Part shown: positions 26,266 through 39,866 of the stretch, piece after piece
How positions within the stretch are numbered: position 1 is the first letter of the stretch
How the letters are laid out: each line of letters opens with the position of its first letter
Source of the DNA: Lingula anatina
Taxonomy: Eukaryota > Brachiopoda > Lingulata > Lingulida > Lingulidae
DNA: 62,000 nt
Reading direction: 5' to 3'
Assembly (NCBI RefSeq): GCF_001039355.2
Contig: NW_019773981.1
Coordinates: forward strand, 359,595-421,594
The notes under the pieces: model-generated
Told to the model about the DNA's origin: nothing
The model's input: only the letters and a program-made list of their open reading frames with translations
Database searches by the model: none
Position numbers and translations under genes: made by a program

Positions 26266-27019
26266 AAACAAACATACAGAACTTCGTATGCAAACTAGGG
26301 CTATTATTCTTCCAGAAAATCAAGTTGAGACTGTACCGTCACCAACGTTTTTAATTCCTGTCCCAGACAAAGTGATTTTTAGCTTTACCAAGTATTATTT
26401 TTTAATAAAAGAAACACGAACAAATAATTTGCTATTTGCTTCCCTCGTTTATAGAATATCAACACTGCTTTTCGCAACATCAGAAAATATCAAGGTGCTT
26501 GATGGCTTTACGGTTCTTGGAGTATACTGTTACCTTCAATTTTATTCTCAGTGTACTGTTGCCTTCAATTATGGTTAAATTGTATGTAAATGCAATGCAA
26601 TCAAGGCACAGTTTATCATGAATACAGCTACGTTTTGTTCTGCGTTTGAAACTGTTTGGACGTGTACAAGTACAAAGATATTATGGGGGTGAATGTGCTT
26701 TTTAGACTTACTATTGGGTTTACAGCGCACTGAAGACAAGGTAGGTACGAAAACAAAAGTTTTAATGCACACCGTCATGTAACAGCAATGTAATTTGCAA
26801 TTGCTTTCTTCGAACTGCTTTTATGATTATTATAACTACAAAATGTGAGAGCCTCATCAGTGTGATTCGATTCATTATACTAGTATATACGTTCATACAT
26901 GTACGCAATGGGAGCACTAACAGTTTGGGTCTTACTCACTAATTGTGATATACATGTACACTGTACTTGCTAAATTAGGACTGATGTCTTTGGATTCTCG
27001 GCAACCTGATATTGTGCCT

Positions 27020-27050
<31 letters not shown>

Positions 27051-27886
27051 TCACTAATTTTTGACTAACGGCCTTTAGGCATTACTAGTTTTATTAGTTC
27101 ACCTCAAAAGATATATACAAATGCAATTTGTGTCAACAAAAGTTCAAAAAAATTTCATGGAGCTTTAAAGTGTGTTTTACCCCCCCCCCCTTTTTTCGGA
27201 AAAGGTGTGTGTAGAATGAATCCACCACTTATTTATTTGGAAGAAGGGTGGATTGACCATTTGTTCCTTCTTTAACATGAAAAGCACCTTTTTTTATTTC
27301 ATAATTCACCACATTTTATCGTGGTACTTGAATCCTATCGCCGGCATCTCTCTGGTTTCCCAATACAACCGCCGCTCTGGCCACATTAATTCCGTTCGTG
27401 ATGACAGCAGAATTATCGAGAAACTCTCACTTTCATGTTTGTCGTTCATTGAATATTGTCAATAAACTATTGCTTTATGTGATTTATTTAATCAATCTAA
27501 GTCTGGATGGTCTCAAAATGAAGCGATATTCTATCGCATTGCAGAAGGGTCATCTGGGTATACAGTTTTCAACAACATGATAACAGTACAACGTGCTCTT
27601 CGATTTTTTGTTGTTGTTGGTTGCTCATAAAAGCTCTAATTTTTACTATGGCTACAGTTTTAGTGTAGGTGTACATTCACACTTTTTACGCCGATCTTTC
27701 TTTATGTCTTTTTTTATGTCAATTAATCTTTTTTCTGCTTTCGGAACAGTTTTGTACAGGGTAGATGAGGACAGCATGTTTACAAGAAGTACAGGACGTA
27801 CAGGTAAAGTGTTGTCATATCAACGGATAGAAGCTAACGGAAACAGATTCATTATTCAAGTTATTTTTTGCAGACGATATATAGAC

Positions 27887-27890
<4 letters not shown>

Positions 27891-27936
<46 letters not shown>

Positions 27937-27943
27937 ATATATT
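27891..27943. repeat. (TA)n microsatellite
   Basis: A TA tract with one phase break (TATTAT). Confidence 0.93.
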
Positions 27944-28173
27944 ATGGCACCTTACCGTCTAGAGTGTTATGATTATACTTCTAATGCGATATATACTGTA
28001 CGTAATTACACTGTATGAAAAAAAAGGATAAATTTACTTATCATGGATATTATATTCCATATGTACAACTGTAGTTATGTGTGACACTCTATATGAATAA
28101 ACTAACCTCTTGAAAATAGAATGCACGCACTGTCATCAGCACGGTCAAGTCACCATTTTTATGTCTTACTTTT

Positions 28174-29081
28174 CAGGCCCGTAGCCGAGGAGGGAGGGGG
28201 CTCAGGGGGTTCGAAAGAACCGCCCCTTTTGTAAGGAAAAGGTCCAAACAACTGCACATGCGCGAAAAGTACACTGTCTGAAATAAACAAATGGTGAAAT
28301 TGACAAAGCCTGTCGGTGTTTACCGTCTGGTTGATTTGATTTAATTTGCTTTCTGGTGTTGTTTTGAGAAATTATATTAAAAATATTCTGTTGATTGTAT
28401 GTATTAAAAAGCAAACCCATCGGACTTTCCTTAGATTTACATTTATTTTGCCTTCATTGTAAGGGGATTCCCTTCGCATTTATAGCGTTGTATGTGGCCC
28501 CAAAGGGATTTTCCACCCCTCCCCCTCTCTTGATAAATAAAATTCTTCATGGGGCAGATTGAAAATTATATTGCAAAATACATTTAAAATCGTAGAAAGG
28601 TTAATTGCAGGTGATGTTGCGAAGATATTCTAAACGTGGGGCGAACTCGGCCAACATAAAATGTTTTCCTTCGTCTTCCGATTTTGGAGCGCCCGTTCTA
28701 ATTTTTGAAAGCGAGGCAACGGAACCAAACAATATGGTACAATTTGTAATCTCGTAAAAATTGATATTTTTAAATAAAGGTCATAGCAGGGCGTACACCA
28801 AAAAGCGACTCGTTTACTGTTGTGATGTATAATAATAATTAATATAAAAGGTACGATATATTAGGTTCTTAACGTCGATCTATTTATTAGCTCAATTAAT
28901 TTTTTAAGTATTTGGAGATTAAAAACACAAAAGCTGTCTGGTTTCATATCGAGGCACCACGTATTGTTCGTGTGCTTCCATTTTTGGTAAATTTTGATCT
29001 AGGTACACATAAGTTTCATTGTAAAAGGTTCACTTTTTCAGAAAAAGAACCCCCCTTTTGAATTTGCTGGCTACGGGTCTG
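28174..29081. mobile_element. CAGGCCCGTAGCC-family element, 908 bp, long form
   Basis: The left end is CAGGCCCGTAGCC and the right end is GGCTACGGGTCTG, inverted. A 5-bp direct duplication CTTTT lies immediately outside both ends (28169-28173 and 29082-29086). The inner left end has GGGTTCGAAAGAACCGCCCC and the inner right end has TTTCAGAAAAAGAACCCCCC. The body is AT-rich and I find no transposase. It is the longest of three family members and apparently the parent form of the shorter two. Confidence 0.82.
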
Positions 29082-29546
29082 CTTTTTTTCTTTCTTGGCT
29101 GAATAGAACCATAATGCATTTTCGAAAAGCTTAATCTTTTTCGCAGTATGCATTGAAAGTGCACAATTAAGCAAAATTAGGCAATCCAAACACAGAGAAG
29201 TGTTAGAGACTACGGTAGACTTCTGATCAACAGAATTGAAAATGTCCAGCGCGATTTTCGTGACAATTGGTGAGATGATTTAGCGTGTAGGCCTATGTGT
29301 CATATCCTGTAAAAGGAAAAGATAGCATAACGAAATCAAATAAAACGGAAAGATACTGAAATACTTATAATCAAATACACTTACGACTACATTAGGTGCT
29401 AATGTACAGAGGGATGGCAAAAATATTGTACCATCTGTGTGAATAGTGAGCTCTGTGACATGGGGGACCCGTGCGTAAAAAGTGATTCTCTGTCGATGTT
29501 GGAAATTTTCAGAGAGATGTAGTAATTTAAACATTTGGTTCTAACC

Positions 29547-29547
<1 letters not shown>

Positions 29548-29591
<44 letters not shown>

Positions 29592-31244
29592 CTTGACATT
29601 TAATATGGAATATTTCAGTTTCGAAGGTATACCTGGGTAAAAATACGTTCTTTTTTCAAAAAACTCCGATTTCATATAAGATTTGTGAATGTAAAAGTAT
29701 GCAGTCATGTGTGTCACTACCAATTAACTGACTTTCATGCATGTTGCGCTGCTACACTATGTAATTTGCAGTGATTTAATTGGGTAGTGTTCCTTTGGGC
29801 TGATCAAAGCTTGGCTTAGGCAAAGCTTGGTTCTGTCAAAAAAGTATCCATATTTCAGCAACTACTGCATAGAAAAATTTGAAATTTTGCATGCAAGCGG
29901 CCAGTTTTGCAGTGCGTAAGATGAGTCAAGAAGTGCATTACAAATTTGTTAATCTAAGGCAGAATGGCGCGAAAAAGACAGACATCACCAGACAGATCAT
30001 AGCGCCAAACGGAACGGTCCCCACAGTTTTATAGAGTAATGCCCAGACTGATGTACCTACACAGAGGTCACCCCCAATGTATCAAAATTTTACCTACAGG
30101 GTACAGGACCCACTGTCTTTCGGGATACGCTGCTGCAACTAAACAAAAAACACTTAGTCCGTTCAGAACGAGGGGTAAATTGCCACTAAAATGCGTTTTT
30201 CAAAGCCCTTAGCGAACACCAAACTGGTTTTAGCAGGTAAGAACACCTAATGACCTCCGAGGTACCCACTGTATACAGCAAAACATCGTCGTCTGTTTCT
30301 CTAATGAATTGGGGGCCATGAACGATTCTGGGTAGAACACTGAAACTGCGTGGCTTTCTTTATTGAGGTCAGATTTCACCTGTAACGCCCAATTAGTCAA
30401 AACAGAGTTTACAGATATCCAGAAGAGGCCTACGACGAAGCATATGCCGGGTCTAAAGTGACAAGGGTGATTGACAGCGTCAGTATTTGGAGTAGATTCC
30501 ACATTGGTGCCAAAACACCAATGGTAGTCATCGACGAAAACCTGAACCAGATCAAATAAAGGGATAATCTCGGAACCACTTGACTATCATTTGATAGGGG
30601 GCACCTTAGGAACAATTCTAGGTTGCACGATGAGGTTGCAGGTTCACACAGAGCACTTTTAATAGCAGATAACTTACAGAACCAAGGGGATGAGCAGCTA
30701 CCCTGGTCATCAAAATCGCCACATTTGAACCACATAGACAATATTTCGGTAGACCATTACTCACCAATCAACTGCCTACATGTCCTACAACAAAACTGGA
30801 CCAGATTGGACAATTTCAGACCGATGCCTAGAATGCTATTCCAGATTGAACTCTAAAAACCTACCCTCAAGAAATGCCTTGCCGCTTGAGAGCGCTGGCA
30901 ACAGCCACGAAGAGGCCAGGCGTAACAACGACCATTACTGTGACTAGCAACTGACATGAGGGTCTTTTGTGGAGCGTATTACCCTTTTACAGACGATAAT
31001 TTGGAAACTATGGAGATCCAAAATATCTCTTTTAATGGGAGTCGTATGACATAGAATAGGCAATGTGTTTTTGTTTGTTTCTCTGGCGAATTCCATTAAT
31101 GAACTGATGTCACAATGACATCAAATAGATAATTTAAAGTTATTAAAACACGATTTTAATCCTTATTTTCATTTATCAGTCCGCAAAATAGGAAAAAAAA
31201 ATAAAAAATTATTTCGAAAAAAATATTCCATATTAAATGTCAAG

Positions 31245-31312
<68 letters not shown>
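29548..31312 (+). mobile_element. Decayed Tc1-like DNA transposon flanked by (TA)n
   Basis: Terminal inverted repeats CAGACTTGACATTTAATATG (from 29588) and its reverse complement (ending 31248) are identical over about 28 bp. They enclose 1661 bp, a usual length for Tc1-type elements. Outside each end is a TA tract, 40 bp on the left and 64 bp on the right, consistent with the TA target preference of the Tc1/mariner superfamily. A broken transposase reads left to right inside. Confidence 0.85.
29921..30954 (+). pseudogene. Tc1-like transposase, broken
   Basis: Recognisable blocks appear in order. ATG at 29921 starts MSQEVHYKFVNLRQNG and KKTDITRQI, the expected helix-turn-helix position, which stops at TAG after about 39 codons. 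At about 30411-30559 comes EEAYDEAYAGSKV followed by GAKTPMVVIDENLNQIK, ending in TAA. At about 30650-30855 comes ADNLQNQGDEQLPW then SKSPHLNHID, corresponding to the usual DN and SPDLNPIE region. MPCRLRALATATKRPGV at about 30873 follows, ending with TGA at 30952-30954. The usual SPDLNPIE motif is altered (D to H, E to D), and frames change between blocks. It cannot encode an active enzyme. Confidence 0.85.
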
Positions 31313-31313
<1 letters not shown>

Positions 31314-34300
31314 TCATTTCATTTTATTTTTCTGCCTACAACTCTGCAATAAATATGCTGATTATATATATTTTATATTAAGTGTGCATTTGGAATAAGT
31401 ACCCCCGGTACTGCCACTGCATGTCTCTGTCTCTCTCTATCCTTCCGCTCATCATGATCCTAGTAATATATTGAAGTGATCATACCTATAAATATACACA
31501 TAAATGCTATATTTTAGTATAATTTTAAGAAGTATTGTGATACATTATCACCTCTTTAACACCTGAAAGTTGATGCCTTAAATACGCGCAATTTTCGTGA
31601 AAAAATATGTTTTTGTCATATAAATGTCCAAAGCTCTATGTCTGCCTTTAATGAAGCCAATTCGATTACCACATGGGATGGTAATTATGAGTAGTCTATC
31701 AACTTCGGAGAAATCTCCCAAGATAAAGGAATAGGAAAACGCAGACACATTACAGTTGTACCTACACGCTGGAGAGGCATTCTTGAGGGCATGGGATAAA
31801 TTCAAACGTGAAGATGATAAACCGCTTAAAAGAGAGAATGAGAGAGCTGGTGGGGGGAGAGAGAGAGAGAGAGCGCGTTGCCATGTTAACGTTATTGACG
31901 TTTTGCTGGTCTGCCTTAGGTGTCAGCAGGACAAAAGTGACTAATTTACTTAGTCACTCTGACTAGCAAGCTATTTATCTTGAACGATGTGCTAACTTCA
32001 ATTCAAAGCTTACCGTCTTTAATGTCTGGTTTTTATTAAAGGGATTGAATTAAAAAACGACGAACAAAGCTGAAAATGATATTTCTGATAATAATAACAC
32101 ATTCCTTTAACAAGAGGGATATGTAATAATTTTCTACCAAGAAGACGCAATAACAATCGATACGTAATGACAGACAATTGCGCAGCTATTTTTTCAGTAT
32201 TTTGCACCCATTGGTAAAGCAATTAAGTCTTCTCAAGGCTTTTGTTTCCCATTATTGGGATTAACCTTTGTGTTGTCGCACGATCTTTCTTTTCGCCTGT
32301 AATATAACCAGACAAATGCTCTTTCATTGTCTTCTATGGACTATCTTTTGATTTGATAGATAAATGAGTATTCTTCGTTTACTTTAATTAGATTGGCTGG
32401 CGTCTCCAGTATATTTGCGTATTCTCCAGTTTGCCAAAGAGAAAAGGATTTGCAAAACCCGCTATTGTATGTGGTGAACCTAGAACATCCAGAACACGTT
32501 CTACCGTATATATACAGGTATAGTAGTTACATTTAACTTAATACTGACTGTCTTATGAACTAATGAAATCGATGAGTGCAAAGAAAAAAGTGGAGGCTTT
32601 GCTTCATTTGTAGTCTATACGGTTTCCACCGAAGACTCTGCGACATAATTTAATACAAAACTTAACAGAGGATTTCCTAAAAGTACCGGTTCAATCAAGC
32701 TGGACATTACGGGAAGGCTCAAATTTTTGTGCAAGGCGATACGGGGTATTATACCATTTCAGTATTAATGCAAAAATATATGGGGACTAGTATTGACCAG
32801 AAATAGATGGAATGACGTCAACATGTGGTTACTTCGCATATTTACTCTCTGTACCCCGGATATGAAATAATTTTCTATCTTGTTCAATCCCATGTTTTGG
32901 TATTCATGATAATTTGTTCATATTGTGACTCAATTTATCTGTTTCCGTTATAAGTTAGACTTGCTGTGAACATGTCCGCAGCCTGTGCACCTTTTTTTTC
33001 TAGTATCATCCTGCCAGAGATCCTTGGAGTGTCTATTAACGAGAAAAATATGCTGTTACGATTGGTCTTGTTTGCCCAGTAATGAGGTCGTTTCATAATA
33101 ATCTTGAAAGAGGTTGTATAAAGCCAGGGTAATGATGCAATATACATCATTTAATGAGAAAATAACTGATAATAAGATAAGGCGTTTTATAATCTTACCG
33201 GAGTAAGAATTTCCTTTAAGAGATATTTTTTCAAGATTTTTTTCAAAGGACCTCCAGATGGACGGTGTTTTTTTCTGTATTAAACTGAAGTCAGGGCAGT
33301 ACTGTTTGTGTACCAAGTGTTTTGCTTCTGCGAATGAGCATTTTCAAATGAAAAAAAAAAAAATAATAAAGATAATAATAACTCGGATCGCTCTACCATC
33401 TCATTTTCCTGATGTTAATTTTACCGGTAAATTTATATACTTTCGTAAAGCAACGTGGCACCATCTCCTATAGAGAAACGTTTCGAGTGCGACGAATAAC
33501 TTGTCAAATTGGTGATGCCATCATGTGTAGAGGATAAGAGGCAGCGCGGTAGCTGATTTGACCAACCAACAAGGGCCAAGTATTTGTCTGCCAGACAGGC
33601 CGGGAAGTTGGCATTAAGAACAACGTACCAAACAATTCGCGATTCATGAGTTTAAGTTGTTGGTGACGTCATGTCACAGTGGTGATAATGGTGGTACAAG
33701 GTAAATATGCTTATAGGTATTCATTGTCGTAACAGCGAAGACGTGCGCATGGGGTAATTGGTACGGTGGCTCAAAAACAATTTATTGATAAAGGCAAGTT
33801 ACGGAAAGAATTGCCAGCAACTGACCATAAATGAAAAAGAGGATTTTCAAGTAAATACAAGCCAGGTATTTTTCTTACATAGATTTTATTGATATCAGAT
33901 TATTTGCGTTTATTGTTAGCAACACTTGGAGTTCAAGCAAAATGTTTGTTCTTAACAGCTTCAGAAAAAGAAGTTCTATATGTCATTTGGTTTCAATTTC
34001 ACTCAAATATCATCAGTACTTCGGCACGTCTTATATATGCCATTAGTGTAATTAACCAAGAACTTATACATTTCCCTTGTTTTTCAGGTTGCCACAACAC
34101 AACAGGTTGACAGCGAGAATGAAATCGGTATGACGCCTATGGTCGATCGATAACATTAGCCTCGACGTGAAACCAAAACGAGACAATTTGTATGTGACAT
34201 TAACAGAGTGGCTGGCCGCCGATATATCTAGCTGCATTTCGCTGTTAACGACCATAGTCACTCTCGGCTTCATAAGGAGACGCAGCCCACATACTAAGCT

Positions 34301-34750
34301 GCAGATTGTATTAATCGTGGGGGCCTTCAGGTGAAACAGTGGTGAAACACTTGAAGGAAATTTATGAATGGAACCACAAAACGTTGAGGTGCGTACGGAG
34401 TGAAACAGGCGAGTATTCAACCCACTTGGCGTTTGGGCGTTGGGGTGTACGTAGGTTCCATTGCTTGTCTTGTCAGCTACACCTGGGGAAGATAAAAAAG
34501 CAGAGGGTTGTCAAGATTGCAACGAATGTTGGCCTTGCACTAGAGGCTTATGCCTGCCGTGGGCAATTGACCTGTGTCCTGATTAATACCAAGACAGACG
34601 ATATAGCTATGGACAAAATGGAGGAGATTATTGAACTGCTGTCTTTTTAAAGCGTTAATGAAGACTGGACTGAACGGTGATAATATATTAGACGCAGCGC
34701 GAACGTTACGAATCACGCAATAGAAGACAGATATCAACAGGAGCACAGAA
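31313..34750. other. Spacer upstream of PDE9A, likely promoter and 5' UTR at its end
   Basis: I see no protein-coding gene. A good acceptor (cttgtttttcag, ending 34088) is followed by less AT-rich sequence up to the PDE9A ATG, so 34089-34750 could be 5' UTR or promoter-proximal sequence. Two perfect TGACGTCA words lie at 32813 and 33664. An AG tract sits near 31858-31874. Open frames in 34064-34650 lack protein character. Confidence 0.4.
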
Positions 34751-37700
34751 ATGGGTAACGGCGGATCGGTGGAATCGTCGAAGATAATACATATCAAAGT
34801 GAACGATAAACATGAAAAGGTAAGTAATCTCTTGGGGCTAAATTCTCTTAAAGTTTGAAAATCATAATCATATCACGAGAAAGTAATGTCATCACTTTGC
34901 TCTTTACCACCAAGATATACCACATTCAAAACCGTTCCCGGAATTATGTTCCAAAAGTGCCTTTTTGAGTTTTAAGTTTTTGTCTTTTAAATACCTTTCG
35001 CTATGGAGAAGGATGTTGGCAAATTTCTCCCTTGACGGTAAAATTGTGTAATTCTGAACTAAAAAACGGCTTTAAAGAGATAGTAAATGTCTCAATTGTT
35101 TTGGGAACCTTAGCAACAGAAGGGTTTAAAGAGATAGTAAATGCCTCAACTGTTTTGGGAACCTCAGCACCAGAAGGAAAATAGTTGAAATTTTGTGGAA
35201 AATATGTTGTTGTCATGTGAATGTGCAACGCAGGGGGTGGTAACTATGTACTGCTACTCGACACCAGAAAAATACGCGTCGAGAAAGTTACAGGCGTATG
35301 TTAACACTGGAGTGGTTTTGGGGGATATGGAAAATATTAAAGACTTAAGATCACATTAATATCACATTTTGATTCTTAAAAGATCACGTTACAAGTAAAT
35401 ACTGACTGAAAATACTAGAGAGGATAGACTGTTACTTTAATCCTTTGGTCGTTATCCCTGAAGGTAGCCAACATGTGATCAATGTTCTTTGAACAGCGTT
35501 ATTGGCGTTGAGTGGCGTCCTATGCCTGTGGGTCTGGCTAGTAATATGATGCATTTACAAGAGCTATTTTCGCCTGTCCTGGAGTAGCAACGAGTTTTAT
35601 CACAGTAGCCATGTTGGGGTAAATTCCTCGCTGGCGCAAAATACAAAGAAGGGGGGTTAGCCGATCAAACAAACAGTACACAAAAATATTTCCTAGAAAA
35701 ATTTAAAATTTCATTCGCGTTGAACACATGCAAAGCCGTTATTTGCTGTCATGATTCTTTTAACTTAATCTCCCATGTTGGTTTTTGCAACTAATATTGC
35801 GACGGTGTCTTTAGAATCGCATTTATAACAATCATAAATTCCATTTTGATTATTGATCACATATACTCGAGTGCGACTGATTTTTTACCGTTCAACCCCT
35901 GAGATAATGCAAATGAGCGTGAATGCTGGATCAAAAGAAAAACGTTCTGACAGCAAGAATGAAATTATTTTTCTTTCTCTTTTGTGGTATTCAGAAAGCC
36001 TTCTTTGATATTCAAAATGCTAAGAGCGACTGTATATTTATGCGCACAGTGAATACCTGTCATTAGGTTTGACATTTATGTGGTTTAAACTGTATAACCA
36101 GAAAGGGCATGTTGTCATATGAGTATACTCCAGCGGTTTGTTTTATCAAACATTAATATATACCGTGGGAACGGTATGCTTTTAATTTCCGTAAAATGCA
36201 TAGTTTTGTAATTGGTCGTCGTTACCTACAGTTATTCTATATACATCATCGTTGCGATCCTGTTATCCTACCTATATCCTACCTAGAGTCTGAACAAACG
36301 GACTTTGGCACATTGGTACATTGGTACTCTGACCCAGTAATCCTGATTGAAATGGACATTACTTAGTTGAGCTGAATGCAATTAATCCTGATCCAAAGTC
36401 GATGGGATTCCGAGTACTTAATGTTCATGTTAATTCAGATTGACAGGCATTTCGGCTAATATTGATTATTGATCGGCATGTCTGCCATTGTTTAGATCAA
36501 TTAACATCCAATAATCGTTTCATTTTAAGTTTTTAACCAATCTAGCGGCTGCCACAAATAATTGGCTCTAACTCCCGTTGATGGCGGCTAGATCAAAGCA
36601 CGTTTTTTAGAGCTTGGTTGGGCGAAGTGGCAGTAACTAATTCAAGTTCCCATGTGAAATTTTATGTAAACATACTCTCGGGAGCTGAAAGGACAGAGGA
36701 AATTTGATTTATTTCCAGACCTTGTAGTTACCTAAAAATGTTTCATCGCTATAGAATCAAAATCTTTTTGCATTAATTTTAAGTATGACATTTTTAAAGT
36801 TTGTTTTGGTCCTATAAAAAAATCGAAGTCAGAATATTGTAATTTTCAAGCTTATATAAACTTGTAATTATCGACAATATGGATATAATACGACGAGCCT
36901 CTGATTGACCCATTACTTTGAGCAAATCGTGTCAGTTGTGTGGAGAGCAAATGAAAAAAACGATAATAGGCCTTCGTTTGTGCCCTGCGGTGAGAACTAA
37001 CAGAATATTAGACAATAAAACGGTATCAGTTTCCATGGAATTCCACATTAAAACACGCTTTAATCTATCAACCAGACCATGTACAAACGAAATCTCATTG
37101 TCTACTTGATGGCGCCCAAGTTACGGATCGCCTCATCTGCTGTTAGGAAATTAATAAATGGCAATACCATAAAACATGAAAGCAGTGACTTAAGTATACA
37201 CCATTATGATTCGCGAACAATAACATAGCGGTTGGAAATCTACCGAAGAGAAGGAAAAGTGTTTTATTAATTTCCTGTAAATGACAGACATGTATACTTG
37301 CCATGGGCTTGCAGTGTCTTGCAGAATCAAGTTAAAAGTTCATCAGTCGTATCCGCACATAAGTACCCACGGGATCAATGCGATATGTGCTTTCCTAAAT
37401 ATGGGATTTGCCAGAGGTCTCTATATTCATTACTCTTGATATCATGTATTAATAAAGAAAATTACGCGTGTAGCATATACGTCAAAGTGAGACGCTTGCT
37501 CTTTCGTTCATCGAACGCTTTTTAGTATGCTTATGCAGAGACTACAATGACCAGCGCGCCCAGAATGACACGATGGATTAAATTTTTATTTTTTTGCTCC
37601 AATGTTTTGCCATATCCCACTTATTCTTTAACTCTCTGCACAGTTGTGTTTGGTTGCCATGGAGACGTATTTTTGTCAGATTTCTTAATCCAACTATCAA

Positions 37701-39835
37701 CAGTAACTAAGCTCATTAGTGATTTGGCGGGTTTCGTGACTCATTGCACCATTATTAGTGTGAAGCTATGGAACGTGCTCTATATCGAATCACGATCCTG
37801 TTATCTGCTATTCTGACAAACAAACGGAAAGGAAAAGGTGTTACACAGGAAATGTACAAGATGCGTACATTTATTTTCCACCAAGTTTATGGAGATATGC
37901 AATGATATACGTGTATCCCCAAAATGGTTCCTTGTGAACATTGGTGTTTTATAGATGCTAAACGCCTTGTGGTTGACATTTCTAACAATCTCTCTCTCTC
38001 TCTCTTCGGAGAGATTTGTTATAATATATGCAGGACAAGGGATATCTGCAACGTATTGCACCACAGTATTTCCAAGAGTGCAGAAATGCCTTTAACTGAT
38101 ATGCCACTTGAGGTCGCACCTGTTAGCACTTGTGCGGGCATGATAAAGGCAATATGATTGATATAATGTACTTAGTATAATGTATCACAAAGGACGTTTA
38201 ATTTGATTTGCGTTCTATTTCAGATTGTCTTCGGTCGTAATTGTAGTTCGCGAGATCTACGGGAGTTACTCGCTCATGCAGCTGGAGTGAGCAGGTGATT
38301 AATTTATACAATATACAATATTAATTATATACTGAAAGCTGCTTGTATATGCTTTATGGGTAGTATCCGGCTTCACAGTACAGCGCAAAATGCCAACAGC
38401 TATGAATACAACACATATTGCAACGAAATCCAAATATCATTAACATGAATTTATTATATACAGTAATCAAAACTTTAAAACCTGCTTAATGAATGCTTCA
38501 TACTTCATATTAGTAGAATAAAGCGTAGCAATTAACACATGCGCACTGGTTCCGCAAGCACCTTGTTCCTCATCCTGATAATATATGAAGAGCGTTTTTC
38601 ATTTTTAGTAAGGTAAATCATGATCACTAGGATAAATTAGCTGTCATATTTTATGTTCAGAGAAATAATTTTGTATCCCATGGCATCATTTTTACACCTT
38701 GATTCACCCCTGAGTACTTGCACGTAACAAATAGACATCGTATTCGCTCTAATACACATGTATGTCATCATTGATCAACGTGCATATTCAATCCTCCAAA
38801 TACTGTCTGCTCCGTCTCTTTAGATGGACTTAAAATCCGTTGCTCGCTAGTGAAGACTTATATCCATTATTTACCTGTTATTTCACTGTTATATTGCAGG
38901 TTATCAGAGATCGTCCTCAAGGACCAGAGCGGGGCCTTGGTGACCGTGGCCCCGAGTATGCCCAATAATGACGCACAGTAAGAGACATTGACCAGGCCTC
39001 CGTAACTCGAAAGCATCGCGAATTGCGATCGAGCGCAAGCGTCTCTATTCTATAACTCGGGATTTAATCGTCCCATATAATAGCCTCTAAATAAAAGGTG
39101 ATATCGCTATTCGCAATTCGCGATGCTTTCGTGTTACGAAGGCTCAGATCTGTAACCTTCATTAAATGAAACAGATTCACTGTATCCGATGCGTCTTGGT
39201 TGGGATGGGTAGCATAAATTATACACATATGAAAATAGTTAGGCACGTGTCTTATAAATTAGGAAATAGCACAAGGGATGGCAATACATATAATTTAGAT
39301 GCACTTGTCATCTGCGTTATCCTTGCCTACCATAAAAACAGTATGCATGTTCAATAAAAATGTCACATCCTATGAAACAGCAACCTAATGAAATAGGACT
39401 GCATCCGGAGCAGCTGCTGATGTGATAATCTGTGGAATGAATATTAGGTTATACAAACGATCTTTCAATCCCTGTGCCAACGCGACCAATATATGTATAT
39501 ATATTTAATATAAAAGTTAAGTATATGATAAACCGTTTTCATTTCAGAACCCCCTACAATGTGATCGTGGAGAGAGAGGTACCCCTACCTACAGGTAATG
39601 TATGTTTTCAGTTGACAAACCTAGAGCCGTTTTACCCAAAAGAGCTACGGCGGTACAACGTTTCTCTTTAATCAAAGTCCAGGTGCCAGTTTTTCAAAAA
39701 ACTTAGGTTAGTTCCTCGGCTTAGTTGACTAGGTTTTCCGTGAGAGTGCTGTTACACTGCTCCTGATAGGGTAATATGTGCCCATGTGACGATGTAACCT
39801 TGGTAATTTAGTTCTTAGCCAGGGAACCTGACTTA

Positions 39836-39866
<31 letters not shown>

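Larger units (their letters stand above)
25152..28173. other. Gene-free stretch rich in simple repeats
   Basis: This holds an (AAT)n tract at 26206-26265, an AG tract at about 27021-27050, a C9 run near 27181 and a (TA)n tract at about 27891-27943. Open frames are short and several read through the tracts. I see no genes. Confidence 0.5.
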
